A DNA stretch of 64,000 bases from Bin5 sp965200615 (GTDB lineage Bacteria; Chloroflexota; Anaerolineae; Caldilineales; Caldilineaceae), in contig OZ241377.1 of assembly GCA_965200615.1 (NCBI GenBank), positions 3,658,001 to 3,722,000 of the forward strand. Direction: 5' to 3'. Every line of letters begins with the position of its first letter. Positions within the stretch are counted from its first letter, which is position 1. The notes under the pieces were generated by a model. That model worked only from the letters and a program-made list of their open reading frames with translations, ran no database searches and was not told where the DNA came from. The translations under genes and the position numbers were made by a program. Of this stretch, positions 9,016 to 18,265 are shown piece after piece.

Positions 9016-9186
9016 AGTAACCAGGTCAGAGATTGGCAGTTTCCCGATGGTATGTGAGAATGGACGCGAGAGGCGCTTGCCGGCGGTTCCTCTTTGGCGT
9101 CAATCGGCGCAGCCGAGACGGGAGTCTTTTGAATCTACTGCTCCATGAAGGATTGCCGGCCATGTCCCTCAGGCAAAACTGAACAG

Positions 9187-9195
9187 ATTGTACCA
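9187..9195 (-). promoter_or_regulatory. Predicted extended -10 promoter for the DUF58-transglutaminase pair
   Basis: Read on the minus strand, the sequence is TGGTACAAT inside TTTGTGGTACAATCTG. No clear -35 is found. The 11-mer TGTGGTACAAT recurs upstream of the methyltransferase gene (10580-10590, plus strand). Confidence 0.35.
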
Positions 9196-9277
9196 CAAAG
9201 TTGCGGCGCATCCAGGAATCTGATGGCAATCAGCAGAATCGCAAGGGTGCGCGCTCTGCATCAGGCCGGCCTGAAAA

Positions 9278-9571
9278 ATGGTAACATTACTTGGTGCCCC
9301 AGAGCAGTCCTTTCTCTTGCTCTCAGCGGTTGCGTCAGAACTTCTTTCGTCAGTTTGGCAGGTCCTCGCGATACTGGCAGTTGCCGGACTCGTAATCGTC
9401 ATGCTCCTGGCGATAATTGAGCCGGGGCCTCTCGTGAAGAGACGCCCCTTCCCCAGAAGGCAAAGAAGGCTCCGGCAGACGCCCAACGGCGCACATCCGA
9501 CCCAACAGAAGCTGGAGCCAATGACAGGCGGTGACGGCGAACATGCCGATCAAGGTGAAAGGGGCCGCTAG
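9278..9571 (+). CDS. Small single-pass membrane protein, unknown function
   Basis: A 97-residue frame with one strong hydrophobic segment at about residues 27-47 (VWQVLAILAVAGLVIVMLLAI) followed by an Arg-rich stretch (KRRPFPRRQRRLRQ) and a hydrophilic tail, which predicts an N-out/C-in orientation. I recognise no family. The ribosome-binding site is weak. It lies 36 bases before the PyrK-like gene on the same strand, and codon use is like its neighbours, which favours a real gene. A membrane anchor for the PyrK-like protein is a possible but unproven role. Confidence 0.5.
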   Translation: MVTLLGAPEQSFLLLSAVASELLSSVWQVLAILAVAGLVIVMLLAIIEPGPLVKRRPFPRRQRRLRQTPNGAHPTQQKLEPMTGGDGEHADQGERGR

Positions 9572-9607
9572 CGTGCCGGTTATCGCTCCGGCGGGTCGCA
9601 AACCGAG

Positions 9608-10495
9608 GTGACAGGTTCCAAATGGGATCCGCTTCCCCCCCTCGCGGGACAGATCGAAAGTCTGGTTCGGCCAGGCCATCCGATTTCGGTCCGCCTGCCC
9701 TCCAAACCTGGGCCGCATTTGCAGACACTGAGCGGCCTCTACTTCCTCGTACGTTGCAGCACATCCGTTGGTCTGGAGAGAGGCGACGACTGGTCCATAT
9801 TTCCTCGACAGCCTCTATTTATTTGCGGCCGTCAAGCGCACGACCAGGACGACATCTGGCAGCTCTATCTTCCAACCAATCCGGTAGCCTATGGGGCGCA
9901 CTTGGAATCGGCGCCCGAAGCCGGAAAGCATACCGGCGACGGCGGCCTGGAATGGCTGGCGAAGCGCGTTTCCGGCGACCTGTTGAACCTGCTTGGTCCA
10001 TTTGGCAATGGGTTCACACTGAGGCAAGGCCCTCATAATCTACTCATCCTGGTTGACGTAAGGGACGAGCCGTCCTGGTTCTGGCAGTTGCTCCCTTTAT
10101 GCGAACAGGCCCTGGACAGAGGCAGCCGGGTGACTCTCCTGATTCGATCCAAAGACGACAGTTCGGTGTCCGGTCTGGTTACGCGGCTGCCGGTGCAGGT
10201 TGAGGCGCGCACTGTCAGCAGCGAGAGGCAGTGGCTCGATCAGATTCACAGTACGATCGCATGGTCGGATCAACTTTGTGCGGGCGTACCCCCCGAGTCT
10301 TATGGAGAACTCCTCAACATTGTCAGAAATATGCGGTTTCGGGTTGACAAGGAGTTCGCCCAGATTCTCGTCCGCGCAGACCTGCTGTGCGGGGTTGGCG
10401 CTTGCCTTGTATGCGCCGTCCCAACAGCACAAGGGGGCTTCACCCGCGCCTGCGTTCATGGGCCTGTTTTTGACCTGACTGAGCTGGCGGAATAG
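9608..10495 (+). CDS. PyrK-like iron-sulfur flavoprotein with degenerate NAD site
   Basis: A 295-residue protein resembling the electron-transfer subunit of class 1B dihydroorotate dehydrogenase. The C-terminus carries the PyrK [2Fe-2S] pattern: Cys261, Cys266, Cys269 and Cys282 in CGVGACLVC...ACVHGPVFD. The FAD-binding barrel is suggested by FPRQPLFICGR and DLLNLLGPFGNGF. The NAD-binding Rossmann loop, normally GGGiG, is replaced by LILVDVRDEPSWFW, so binding of NAD looks impaired. There is no adjacent pyrD. The start is a GTG at 9608. It may pass electrons from a partner rather than from NADH, or serve a pathway other than pyrimidine synthesis. Confidence 0.7.
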   Translation: MTGSKWDPLPPLAGQIESLVRPGHPISVRLPSKPGPHLQTLSGLYFLVRCSTSVGLERGDDWSIFPRQPLFICGRQAHDQDDIWQLYLPTNPVAYGAHLESAPEAGKHTGDGGLEWLAKRVSGDLLNLLGPFGNGFTLRQGPHNLLILVDVRDEPSWFWQLLPLCEQALDRGSRVTLLIRSKDDSSVSGLVTRLPVQVEARTVSSERQWLDQIHSTIAWSDQLCAGVPPESYGELLNIVRNMRFRVDKEFAQILVRADLLCGVGACLVCAVPTAQGGFTRACVHGPVFDLTELAE

Positions 10496-10581
10496 CCGTC
10501 ATAAGCTCACTTTTGACGCCGCTGCAGCCGTCAACGCCGGGAGACCTTTTCAACGCGCTATGTCCAGCCCCAACACCAATG

Positions 10582-10590
10582 TGGTACAAT
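10582..10590 (+). promoter_or_regulatory. Predicted extended -10 promoter of the methyltransferase gene
   Basis: TGGTACAAT lies 80 bases before the chosen ATG at 10670. It matches the TGnTAnnnT form, and no convincing -35 was found. Confidence 0.35.
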
Positions 10591-10669
10591 GTGCCGAAGC
10601 AAGCTCCGTTTCGCGATGTCCGTCAGTTGCGACAGAGCAGTCCCGAAGTGTATGAACAGGAGCGGTCCC

Positions 10670-11554
10670 ATGTCCCGAACGGGCGGGAAGGCCGAGACAG
10701 ACAGTTCGTCAGCCGGAAGCGAAAGATTGGCGGAACTTCCTATACATTCCGCAACCTCATTTCCCGATTACCGGCATGAAGTGGAACGGGTCTGGAACCA
10801 CAATTCCGCCTATTGGGACAGTTCCATGGGGGAAGGCAACGATTTTGTGAATGTTCTCTGCTGGCCCGCCATTGAGAAACTTCTCTCAATTCAACCGGGA
10901 CAGCTGGTATTGGATGTTGCATGCGGCAACGGTCTGACGAGTAGAAGGCTGGGCCGGCTGGGGGCCCGCGTTGTCGCATTCGACGTGGCTGAAGAAATGA
11001 TCCGGTTCGCCAGAAAGCGAAGCACGGACGAAGACGGTGAAATTCGGTATTTCGCGCTTGATGCCAATGACGAAAAGGGAATGGCGAAGATCAGTGAAGA
11101 GAAGTTCGATTGCGCACTGTCCAATATGGCCCTTTTTGACATGGCCGAGATCGAACCCTTGTTCCGCAGTCTATTCAGTTTGCTGAAGCCGGGAGGCCGC
11201 TTCGTTTTTTCAATGATGCACCCCTGCTTCAATCAGGCCAGCTCAGCCCTCTTTGGGGAGAGAGAAGAGCTCGACGGCGAGGAAGTCATGACCTACGGCG
11301 TGCGGGTCAGCGGCTATATGACGCCCACCATGTTCAGCGGACGCGCGCTAGGCGGTCAGCCTCTGCCGCAGCCCTACTTTCACCGACCTCTTTACGCCTT
11401 ATTGAACGTTGGCCTGCAGGTCGGCTTTGTCCTGGACGGCATCGAAGAAAGAGCATTTCCGTCAACCCATCCACCTGGAAGGCGTGAACTCAGCTGGGGG
11501 CCGAACTTCAGCGAGATTCCACCGGTAATCGTCTTTCGCATGCTACGCCCTTGA
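10670..11554 (+). CDS. Class I SAM-dependent methyltransferase
   Basis: From the ATG at 10670 (AGGAG seven bases upstream) the protein has 294 residues; the reading extends upstream to 10589, but the extra codons look non-coding. Motif I is VLDVACGNGLTSR, motif II AFDVAEEMIRFARKR, and the motif IV/V region is FDCALSNMALFDM and LKPGGRFVFSMMHPCF. This is the Rossmann-like fold of methyltransferases acting on small molecules; the MMHPCF element is common in ubiquinone/arsenite-type relatives. A C-terminal segment (PYFHRPLYALLNVGLQVGFVLDG) is family-typical. The substrate is not recognisable. It is followed by the PAC2 gene after 45 bases on the same strand, so they may share a transcript. Confidence 0.8.
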   Translation: MSRTGGKAETDSSSAGSERLAELPIHSATSFPDYRHEVERVWNHNSAYWDSSMGEGNDFVNVLCWPAIEKLLSIQPGQLVLDVACGNGLTSRRLGRLGARVVAFDVAEEMIRFARKRSTDEDGEIRYFALDANDEKGMAKISEEKFDCALSNMALFDMAEIEPLFRSLFSLLKPGGRFVFSMMHPCFNQASSALFGEREELDGEEVMTYGVRVSGYMTPTMFSGRALGGQPLPQPYFHRPLYALLNVGLQVGFVLDGIEERAFPSTHPPGRRELSWGPNFSEIPPVIVFRMLRP

Positions 11555-11599
11555 CCTGACGCCGCCGCAGTTCTACCTAAAGGAAATCGAGGTATTGAC

Positions 11600-12520
11600 A
11601 TGGACGAGCGAGTACATTTGTGGGAGACACCGACCGCCAGTGAAACGGTCATGATTGCCGGTTGGCACCAGTGGGCAGACGCCGGCTCGATCTCGTCCGG
11701 CCTGCCTGCCTATCTGATCGAGAAGCTGGACACGCGCAAGATCGGCGAAATCAGCCGCGACCGGTTCTTCCTCTTTCAGATGCCGGGCGCCCATCATCTT
11801 CTGAGACCCGAGGTCCACACCAAAGAAGGCGTGGTTCGGGAGATGCGTGTCATCAAGACCGAAATCTATTTCACTGAACTCGGAGACAAGGGAATCTTCA
11901 TTTTTCTCGGTGAGGAACCGCACGTCAACGAGGAGGAGTACGCTGACGCCTTCTTTGACATTGTCGAAGCGCTGGGCGTCAAGCGAGTCGTGGCCGTAGG
12001 CGGCGTGTACGGCGCCATGCCCTTCAACAAGGACCGCGACATTTCCTGTGTATTCAGCCTGGAAGAGATGCGCAAGGAGATGGAGGAATATGCCGTGCGA
12101 TTCTCCAACTATGAAGGCGGCACGACCATAGGCTCCTATCTCGCCTATCATGCCGGGCAGCGCAACAAGGAATACATCTGCTTCCACGGCTTTGTCCCCG
12201 CGTATGACTTCGGCCAGGTGATGCTGCCGGCGCAGAGTGTCCGTATCGAAGACGACGTCAAGGCCTGGTACGACATTATGCGTAGAGCAGACTTCATGTT
12301 TCACCTTGGAATGGATCTGTCGGAGCTGCGCATTCAGAGCGACGAACTGATCTCTTCCATGGAAGAACAGATGGAGGAACTTTCGCGGCAGGCGCCCCAG
12401 CTAGACGTGCATGCCTACCTGCAGAAGCTGGATGACGAATTCACTGAGAATCCCTTCATGCCCCTCGATGACGTTTGGGAGCGGGAGTTGGGTGACCTGT
12501 TGGACGACCTGGAGAGTTGA
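11600..12520 (+). CDS. PAC2 (proteasome assembly chaperone-like) family protein
   Basis: A 306-residue protein with the PAC2 domain from the N-terminus to about residue 220: an opening ETVMIAGWHQWADAGSISSG, a central VKRVVAVGGVYGAMPFNKDRDI and a later GFVPAYDFGQVMLPAQ. The C-terminal 80 residues are helical and acidic (MEEQMEELSRQAP...). In eukaryotes PAC2-fold proteins help build proteasomes; bacterial members occur in actinobacteria and Chloroflexota, where the job is unknown. No proteasome, Pup or ARC ATPase gene lies in this window. It is followed 28 bases later by the LysK-like hydrolase in the same direction. Confidence 0.8.
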   Translation: MDERVHLWETPTASETVMIAGWHQWADAGSISSGLPAYLIEKLDTRKIGEISRDRFFLFQMPGAHHLLRPEVHTKEGVVREMRVIKTEIYFTELGDKGIFIFLGEEPHVNEEEYADAFFDIVEALGVKRVVAVGGVYGAMPFNKDRDISCVFSLEEMRKEMEEYAVRFSNYEGGTTIGSYLAYHAGQRNKEYICFHGFVPAYDFGQVMLPAQSVRIEDDVKAWYDIMRRADFMFHLGMDLSELRIQSDELISSMEEQMEELSRQAPQLDVHAYLQKLDDEFTENPFMPLDDVWERELGDLLDDLES

Positions 12521-12548
12521 CATCCTCGAACCTGTCGACCCGTAACCC

Positions 12549-13766
12549 GTGGCGGAAATGTCTGAACTCTCCCGAGATGAAGCCGAAAGTCTGCTGACGC
12601 GCTTAGTCGAAATCCCTTCCTTCAGCGGCGACGAACTGAAAGCCAGCGCCTATCTGGTCGAGGCGATGGGCGCCCTTGGATACGACAGGTATGAGGTCGA
12701 CGCCGCCGGCAACGCAGTCGGTGAAATCGGGGCAATCGATGCCGGGCAGACTGTGGTCCTGCTTGGGCACATCGACACTGTTTTCGGCGACATCCCGGTG
12801 CGGGTGGAAAGGGGGGGAGAGGGACCCTTGCTCTATGGAAGGGGCTCCGTTGACGCCAAAGGGCCCTTGGCGACTTTCGCGGTAGCGGCCGCCCGGCTGG
12901 GATCGGAATGGGCCCACCGCAACGATACTCGCCTGGTCGTTGTCGGCGCGGTGGAAGAGGAGGCGGCGACAAGCAAGGGGGCCCGGTTTATCCGCGACCG
13001 CTTTGACGGGAGCGAGGAGCCGACACCGGACTTCTGCGTCATTGGTGAGCCCAGCGGCGCCACTCGCATCACACTCTTTTATATGGGGCGCATACTGCTG
13101 GAGATGAAGGCAGACCAGCCGATGATGCACTCAGCCGGCCCCAACCCAGGCGTCGCCGTGAATGCTGTGGACCTGTGGAACTGGATTGGCAGCTATGTGG
13201 AACGCTTCAATCGTGACAGAAACAGGATGTTCGACCAGTTGCGTCCCAGCCTGCGTGAAATACGCTCATGGACTGACGAGGCGATGCGCGACCTGGTATG
13301 GACCAAGATAGGCATTCGACTGCCGCTCGAATTTGACGTTGACGCCTTCCTTGGCGAGTTATGGAATTGGGCAAGAGAACGCGTTCATGAGCAGGCGCCT
13401 CCGCCGGCGCCTCCCTTTGTAGGAGGCGCCGATGCTTCCCCTCAGAAACTCCATTTCGGTGGCGAAGATCTGCGGATGGAGTTCTGCTTCCACGGGCACG
13501 AACCGGCATGGCGAAGCGGCCGCAACAGCCCGCTTGTACGCGGCTTTCTCGCAGCCATTCGCGAACAGACCTCTGAACGACCTCGCTTTGTGAGCAAGAG
13601 CGGCACCAGCGATATGAACGTAGTTGGGCCGGCGTGGCGGTGCCCTATCGCGGCCTACGGCCCAGGTGACAGCAGCCTGGATCATACGCCGCATGAGCAT
13701 CTCAACCTGGACGAATACTGGCAGGCCGTATTGGTTCTGGAATCTGCGCTGAAGAGATTGGGGTAG
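12549..13766 (+). CDS. M20-family metallohydrolase, LysK-like ([LysW]-amino acid hydrolase type)
   Basis: A 405-residue zinc hydrolase. Metal and catalytic motifs are visible: LLGHIDTV, GRGSVDAKGPL, the acidic GAVEEEAATSKGAR and, near the end, GTSDMNVVGPAW and YGPGDSSLDHTPHEH. The EEEAATSKGA and GPGDSSLDHTP elements resemble LysK/ArgE-type enzymes that release lysine or ornithine from the LysW carrier in the alpha-aminoadipate pathway. It is about 50 residues longer than typical LysK because of an insertion around residues 265-310 that includes a Pro-rich piece (QAPPPAPPFVGG). No lysW, lysX or lysJ neighbours are present, so a general N-acyl-amino-acid deacylase or dipeptidase remains possible. 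The start may be GTG 12549 or ATG 12558. Confidence 0.7.
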   Translation: MAEMSELSRDEAESLLTRLVEIPSFSGDELKASAYLVEAMGALGYDRYEVDAAGNAVGEIGAIDAGQTVVLLGHIDTVFGDIPVRVERGGEGPLLYGRGSVDAKGPLATFAVAAARLGSEWAHRNDTRLVVVGAVEEEAATSKGARFIRDRFDGSEEPTPDFCVIGEPSGATRITLFYMGRILLEMKADQPMMHSAGPNPGVAVNAVDLWNWIGSYVERFNRDRNRMFDQLRPSLREIRSWTDEAMRDLVWTKIGIRLPLEFDVDAFLGELWNWARERVHEQAPPPAPPFVGGADASPQKLHFGGEDLRMEFCFHGHEPAWRSGRNSPLVRGFLAAIREQTSERPRFVSKSGTSDMNVVGPAWRCPIAAYGPGDSSLDHTPHEHLNLDEYWQAVLVLESALKRLG

Positions 13767-13895
13767 CGGCCGGCACTTTCCACTGTATCGGCTCTCCCGT
13801 GCCCTGCGGATCTCCGTCCGGAGGCGGACCTGCATCAACTTGCGATGGGCAGTGTTCTTTCCAAGGCAAGTCGCCAGATTTCTTCAGGAGAACGG

Positions 13896-14807
13896 CTACT
13901 CCAGCGGACTAAGCCAGCGCTCTCCTTCTCGACCATCGGCTGCCCAGCCCTCGACTTCACCATCGTCAGAACGAATCTGGTACCAGAAATACCCGTCCGC
14001 GGCCTGGGGCCCGGCCACGACCGCAAATATCTGGCTTGTCCTGGCGCGGGAAGCGATGGTCGAACCGATACCGGGCAGGGTGCGCACGGTCAGTTCTCCA
14101 TTGAGCGTGACGATGACCCGGTCTCCGATGACAGGCGAGCGGTCGATAGGACGAGCTTCACCCACCTGCGGAGAGATCCAGTCCTCGATTCCCTGACCTC
14201 CGGCTACCCAGCCGACCGTGCCCTGATTGTCATCGACCTTCCACCAGATGTATCCGTCAGAACTTACGGGACCTTCCAGGACCATGATACGCTTGCCTTG
14301 GGCAAGAAGTGTGACGGCCGAAGAGCTGATGGCAGGCTGCTCGCGAACATTCAGTCCACCGGCGACGGTGATACGCGCCGGTTCACCGATTGTCAGGGGA
14401 GTTCTTACAACGATCGTTGGCGTAGGGGAAGGAACTGCCGTCTGAGTCGGATTGGGGGTCGTTGTCGGAGGAGCAGCCGCAGTCGGTTGATCCGGTACAG
14501 GCGTTTCTGCGGCAGGAGCTGCGACCGGTCGTTCCCTGGTGGGTGTTGGGCGGGGTTGAAAGCTGCCGCACGCAAGGATGGGCGCCACCCAGAGGAGGAC
14601 CATCGCCAGCAGGCCCAGGGACAGGTTCTTTGCGGGCCTTGCTCGCTGGCGCCTGCCAGCTACAGGCGCCTCGGCAGCAGTTGCGGTCCGAGCGACATTG
14701 TAGGAATCGGCGCCAGGGCGGCGACCGGAGGGGCTGATTCTCCACTCTTTGCAATGGCGCCCTGTCTGAATTCCGAAACGACTCTCCGAGTTTGAGTCTC
14801 TGCTCAT
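13896..14807 (-). CDS. Membrane-anchored protein with two SH3b domains
   Basis: Starting at the ATG that shares one base with the serA stop (TAATG), the protein has 303 residues. An Arg-rich N-terminal tail of about 58 residues is followed by a hydrophobic helix (residues 61-80, ending PILACGS), then a Pro/Thr-rich linker of about 50 residues and two bacterial SH3 repeats, one opening ITVAGGLNVREQP and the other LNGELTVRTLPG. SH3b domains bind peptidoglycan or other cell-wall material, so the protein probably projects from the membrane into the wall. Cys80 could be a lipobox cysteine if a later start were used. The overlap suggests translation coupled to serA, although the functions seem unrelated. 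Confidence 0.75.
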   Translation of the reverse strand: MSRDSNSESRFGIQTGRHCKEWRISPSGRRPGADSYNVARTATAAEAPVAGRRQRARPAKNLSLGLLAMVLLWVAPILACGSFQPRPTPTRERPVAAPAAETPVPDQPTAAAPPTTTPNPTQTAVPSPTPTIVVRTPLTIGEPARITVAGGLNVREQPAISSSAVTLLAQGKRIMVLEGPVSSDGYIWWKVDDNQGTVGWVAGGQGIEDWISPQVGEARPIDRSPVIGDRVIVTLNGELTVRTLPGIGSTIASRARTSQIFAVVAGPQAADGYFWYQIRSDDGEVEGWAADGREGERWLSPLE

Positions 14808-16408
14808 TACGATTCGCGTAACTCGACAGCCTTCAGCCAGCGAATGTCCTGAATATCCGCCAGTTTCTTCAGGACCTTGGCCGGGGTCCGCTCGTCGGTG
14901 CCCAACACCATAATCGACTCTCCGCGCGGCGCTCGACGTCCTACGTGCATAAAGCTGATATTCACGTCGGAACGGCCCAGAAGGGTACCGACTTTTCCGA
15001 TCATGCCGGGCCGGTCCGTATGCGACGCCAGCAGAAGGTTTCCCGCGGCCGGAAACTCCACCCACAGATCGTTGACTGCGACGAATTTCAACTCGTCCAA
15101 AAGAACGGTTCCCAGCACGGAATTCGTTCCACTGGCGCTGGTCAGCCGCAGCGTAATCATACTCTCGTAGCGTTCATGTTTCGGCATTTTGCGTTGAACG
15201 ATCTCGATTCCCCGACTGCGTGCCATCAGCTCGGCGTTTACCAGATTGACTCGTTCTTCTACGATATCCGACAGCACGCCGCGAATCGCAGATGCCACGA
15301 TATAGGTCATGTCGAAAGCGGTCACGGGGCCGTGGCCGGTAATCTCCAGCCTGCTGATACCTTCTTCGTCTATTTGACGCAAAAAGCGGCCCATTCGTTC
15401 CGCTAAATCAATAAATGGGATGACAGTGTTCAGGGCCGTGGGGGGCAGAATCGGCGCGTTAACGGCGTAGAGAGCCGGCCTCCCGTGCAGAATGTCCATC
15501 ACCTGTACTGCAACGTCCTCCGCTACACGGTCCATCGCTTCGACTGTGCTTGCGCCCAGATGGGGCGTGAGAATGATCTTGTCATTATCTCTCAGAGGGC
15601 TGTCTTCGGGCAGGGGTTCGGACGCGAAGACGTCCAGGGCAGCGCCTCCGAGGTGGCCGCAGGCGACCGCCGCAGCCAGCGCGTCTTCGTCGATGATTCC
15701 GCCTCGGGCGACATTCAGAACGCGTGCGCCCTGTTTCAACTGCTTGAGCCTGCCGGCGTCAATGATGTTGCGGGTGGCATCCGTAAGAGGAACGTGCACG
15801 GTGAGAAAGTCCACCAGCGGCAGCATTTCATCAAGAGAAATGAGCGTTACATGTCTCTGCGAGGCGTACTCCTGGCTGACAAAGGGGTCGTAGGCGAACA
15901 CCCTCATTCCCAGCGCAAGAGCAAACTGGACCACTTCCTGGGCGATTCGGCCCAGCCCGACGATTCCAAGCGCTTTGCCCCTTACCTCGGTACCGACGAA
16001 AGCGCCCCGATCCCACTGCTGGCAGCGCACGTTTTGATCGGCCTGAGGTATATTTCGAGCCAGCGCCAACAACATGGCAATCGTATGTTCGGCGGCGGCG
16101 ACTGTGTTGCCGGTTGGCGTGTTCACGACGGTCACACCGGCCCGGGTCGCGGCCTCTACATCGATATTGTCAACGCCGGCGCCGGCGCGGCCGATCGCCT
16201 GGAGCCGCTTGCCTGCGCAAATGAGATCATCCGTAACCTGCGTGCTGCTGCGAACAAGGAGCGCATGGTAGGCCGGGATCAGGGAGATCAGCTCTTCATG
16301 TGACAGTTCGGTGCGGATGTCGAGCTCTATGCTTTCCGCTTCCACGAGCGGCCGCAAGCCATTCTGCGAAAGCTTGTCACTCACCAGCACCTTGAATCTC
16401 TCAGACAT
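14807..16408 (-). CDS. serA: D-3-phosphoglycerate dehydrogenase
   Basis: A 533-residue enzyme of the long type I form, oxidising 3-phosphoglycerate to 3-phosphohydroxypyruvate at the entry to serine biosynthesis. In order: an N-terminal substrate-binding half (VRSSTQVT), the NAD-binding domain with GIVGLGRIAQEV and the nucleotide acid in VFAYDP, catalytic Arg and His in NVARGGIIDE and LTPHLGAST, an intervening ASB domain (about residues 320-450) and a C-terminal ACT domain (HTDRPGMIGKVGTLLG) that usually senses serine. All expected parts are present. Its stop overlaps the start of the SH3b gene. The next gene upstream, argS, is on the same strand 129 bases away. Confidence 0.95.
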   Translation of the reverse strand: MSERFKVLVSDKLSQNGLRPLVEAESIELDIRTELSHEELISLIPAYHALLVRSSTQVTDDLICAGKRLQAIGRAGAGVDNIDVEAATRAGVTVVNTPTGNTVAAAEHTIAMLLALARNIPQADQNVRCQQWDRGAFVGTEVRGKALGIVGLGRIAQEVVQFALALGMRVFAYDPFVSQEYASQRHVTLISLDEMLPLVDFLTVHVPLTDATRNIIDAGRLKQLKQGARVLNVARGGIIDEDALAAAVACGHLGGAALDVFASEPLPEDSPLRDNDKIILTPHLGASTVEAMDRVAEDVAVQVMDILHGRPALYAVNAPILPPTALNTVIPFIDLAERMGRFLRQIDEEGISRLEITGHGPVTAFDMTYIVASAIRGVLSDIVEERVNLVNAELMARSRGIEIVQRKMPKHERYESMITLRLTSASGTNSVLGTVLLDELKFVAVNDLWVEFPAAGNLLLASHTDRPGMIGKVGTLLGRSDVNISFMHVGRRAPRGESIMVLGTDERTPAKVLKKLADIQDIRWLKAVELRES

Positions 16409-16537
16409 CAGGATATTCTCTGCATGGGTCGAAAAACTCTGGCCGAGACACGCCTTTCACTCTCTCTATGCGCAAATCGTACCGTGCCCGGTAGCGCGCC
16501 CCTCTGTTGAAGACTGGTTAACATCCGGTTACAGTTC

Positions 16538-18265
16538 TCACATTTCTTGCGGCGCGCTCATTCCCATCAGACTCAGTACCCTTGACAGGGCCGTCCTCGC
16601 AGCCAGGATTAGCAGCAGCCTCGCCCGCGCCAGCTGCTGAGGTACGTCAGAATGCAGGACCTGGCAGTTTTCATAGAAGACGCTGAACGTCTTTGTCAGA
16701 TCTTCGGCATAGTATGTGAGATTGTGCGGTGACAGCCGCTCAACCGCCAGATCGATCTGTTCTTCCATTTCCAACATGCGGCGAATCAGCGCCAGCTCCG
16801 CCGGGTCGGTCAGGAGGTTCACGATTTCGGATGCGTCTTCGGGAAGCTCTTCGAGGTTTCGATGCCCACTGTCAGCAGCCCTCTGCAAGAGTGAACAGAT
16901 CCGAGCGTGTCCGTACTGCACATAGAAGACTCGGTTTTCGTTCTTGCGCTGTACTGCCAGGCTCATATCGAATTCGATGCCGCTCTCAGGACTGGTCGTG
17001 AGCAGCATGAATCGCATCGCATCCGGCCCCACCTCCTCCACGACTTCGCGCACAGTCAGGAAATCGCCGGAGCGCTTACTCATCTTCACTTCCTGCCCTT
17101 CGCGGATTAACTTGACCAGGTTATACAGCAGTATCGTCAGGCGTTCCGGATCCAGATCCAGCGCCTGCATGATCGCCCCCATACGAGGAATGTGACCCTG
17201 ATGATCTACAGCCCAAACGTTGACTACGCGGTCAAATTGGCGACGAACGAATTTGTCATAGTGATAGGCAATATCGCTGGCGAAGTAGGTTGGCGCCCCA
17301 CTGGACCGTACCACCACCTCATCCTTTTCGTTGCCCGGGTATTTGCTGGCCAGAAACCACTGCGCCCCGTCCCGCTTGATCACATCTCCCTTTTCGGAAA
17401 GCTCTGTGAGCAGCCGGTCAACCAGCCCCTCGTCATACAAGCTCTTCTCGCTGAACCAGCGGTCGAAAGTGACGCCCATTGCCGCGAGTTCATCCTTGAT
17501 GTCCGTCACCACGATTTCGCGGCCAATGTCGCGCAGGGCTTCCTTCGCCTCGGCGGGCTCCAGGTGGGCCAGGCGATTGCCTACCTGTTCTCGCACCAGC
17601 TTGGCATAGTCGTGCAGGTAGGCTCCCTGGTAGGCGCCATCGGGAATCTCCACGTTTCGCTCAGGCGCGCCATCCAGCTTCTCGCACAACTCGAGATAGC
17701 AGGCGTACAGGCTTTCGATAAAGAGCTGGATCTGCGACCCGCCGTCGTTTACATAGAATTCGCGCTGCACGTCGTAACCTGCCGATTCCAGCACGTTCGC
17801 CAGCGCATCACCGAGTACGGCGTTGCGGCCTCCTCCGTAGTGAAGCGGACCAGTAGGGTTGGCGCTGACATATTCTACCTGCCATCTCTGGCCTTTGCCC
17901 CGGTCGATGGCGCCAAAACAGGCGCCCTGGTCGATGATCGACAGCACACTTTGCTGCAGCCAGCTCTGGTTGAGACGAAAGTTGATAAAACCGGGGCCTG
18001 CCAGTTCGACGCTGCCAACCATTTCGTCTGCCGGTATATTGTCGACGATAGACTGCGCGAGCTGGCGCGGGTTGGCTTTCTGGCCCGAGGCTTTCTTTAT
18101 TGCGGAGGTGGCGAGGAGGGCGAAGTTGGAGCTATAGTCGCCATGATCTGGTTGATTGGGGCGCTCAATCTCAACCGGAGGAAACTCTATCTGGGGCAAG
18201 TTGCCGGACGACTGTGCACTGGCAACTGCTTTTGTGACGATTTGCCGAATCTGGTCTCGAATCAT
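16538..18265 (-). CDS. argS: Arginyl-tRNA synthetase
   Basis: A 575-residue class I synthetase that charges tRNA-Arg. The N-terminal Add1 domain is followed by the Rossmann fold with SANPTGPLHYGGGRN, where HYGG stands for the HIGH signature, and the KMSKRSGDFLTV loop near residue 390. The C-terminal DALR anticodon-binding domain (NENRVFYVQYGHARICSLL to the end) is complete. The length agrees with bacterial ArgRS. The substrate-binding segment EFYVNDGGSQ is typical. A tRNA-Arg gene is encoded elsewhere in the window at 40580-40653. No attenuator was found upstream. Confidence 0.96.
   Translation of the reverse strand: MIRDQIRQIVTKAVASAQSSGNLPQIEFPPVEIERPNQPDHGDYSSNFALLATSAIKKASGQKANPRQLAQSIVDNIPADEMVGSVELAGPGFINFRLNQSWLQQSVLSIIDQGACFGAIDRGKGQRWQVEYVSANPTGPLHYGGGRNAVLGDALANVLESAGYDVQREFYVNDGGSQIQLFIESLYACYLELCEKLDGAPERNVEIPDGAYQGAYLHDYAKLVREQVGNRLAHLEPAEAKEALRDIGREIVVTDIKDELAAMGVTFDRWFSEKSLYDEGLVDRLLTELSEKGDVIKRDGAQWFLASKYPGNEKDEVVVRSSGAPTYFASDIAYHYDKFVRRQFDRVVNVWAVDHQGHIPRMGAIMQALDLDPERLTILLYNLVKLIREGQEVKMSKRSGDFLTVREVVEEVGPDAMRFMLLTTSPESGIEFDMSLAVQRKNENRVFYVQYGHARICSLLQRAADSGHRNLEELPEDASEIVNLLTDPAELALIRRMLEMEEQIDLAVERLSPHNLTYYAEDLTKTFSVFYENCQVLHSDVPQQLARARLLLILAARTALSRVLSLMGMSAPQEM

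Noticed and set aside
13845..14795. A 316-codon plus-strand frame opposite the SH3b protein gene
   Set aside because: The minus frame has a membrane helix, linker and two SH3b repeats; this one has only low-complexity Arg/Gly sequence.
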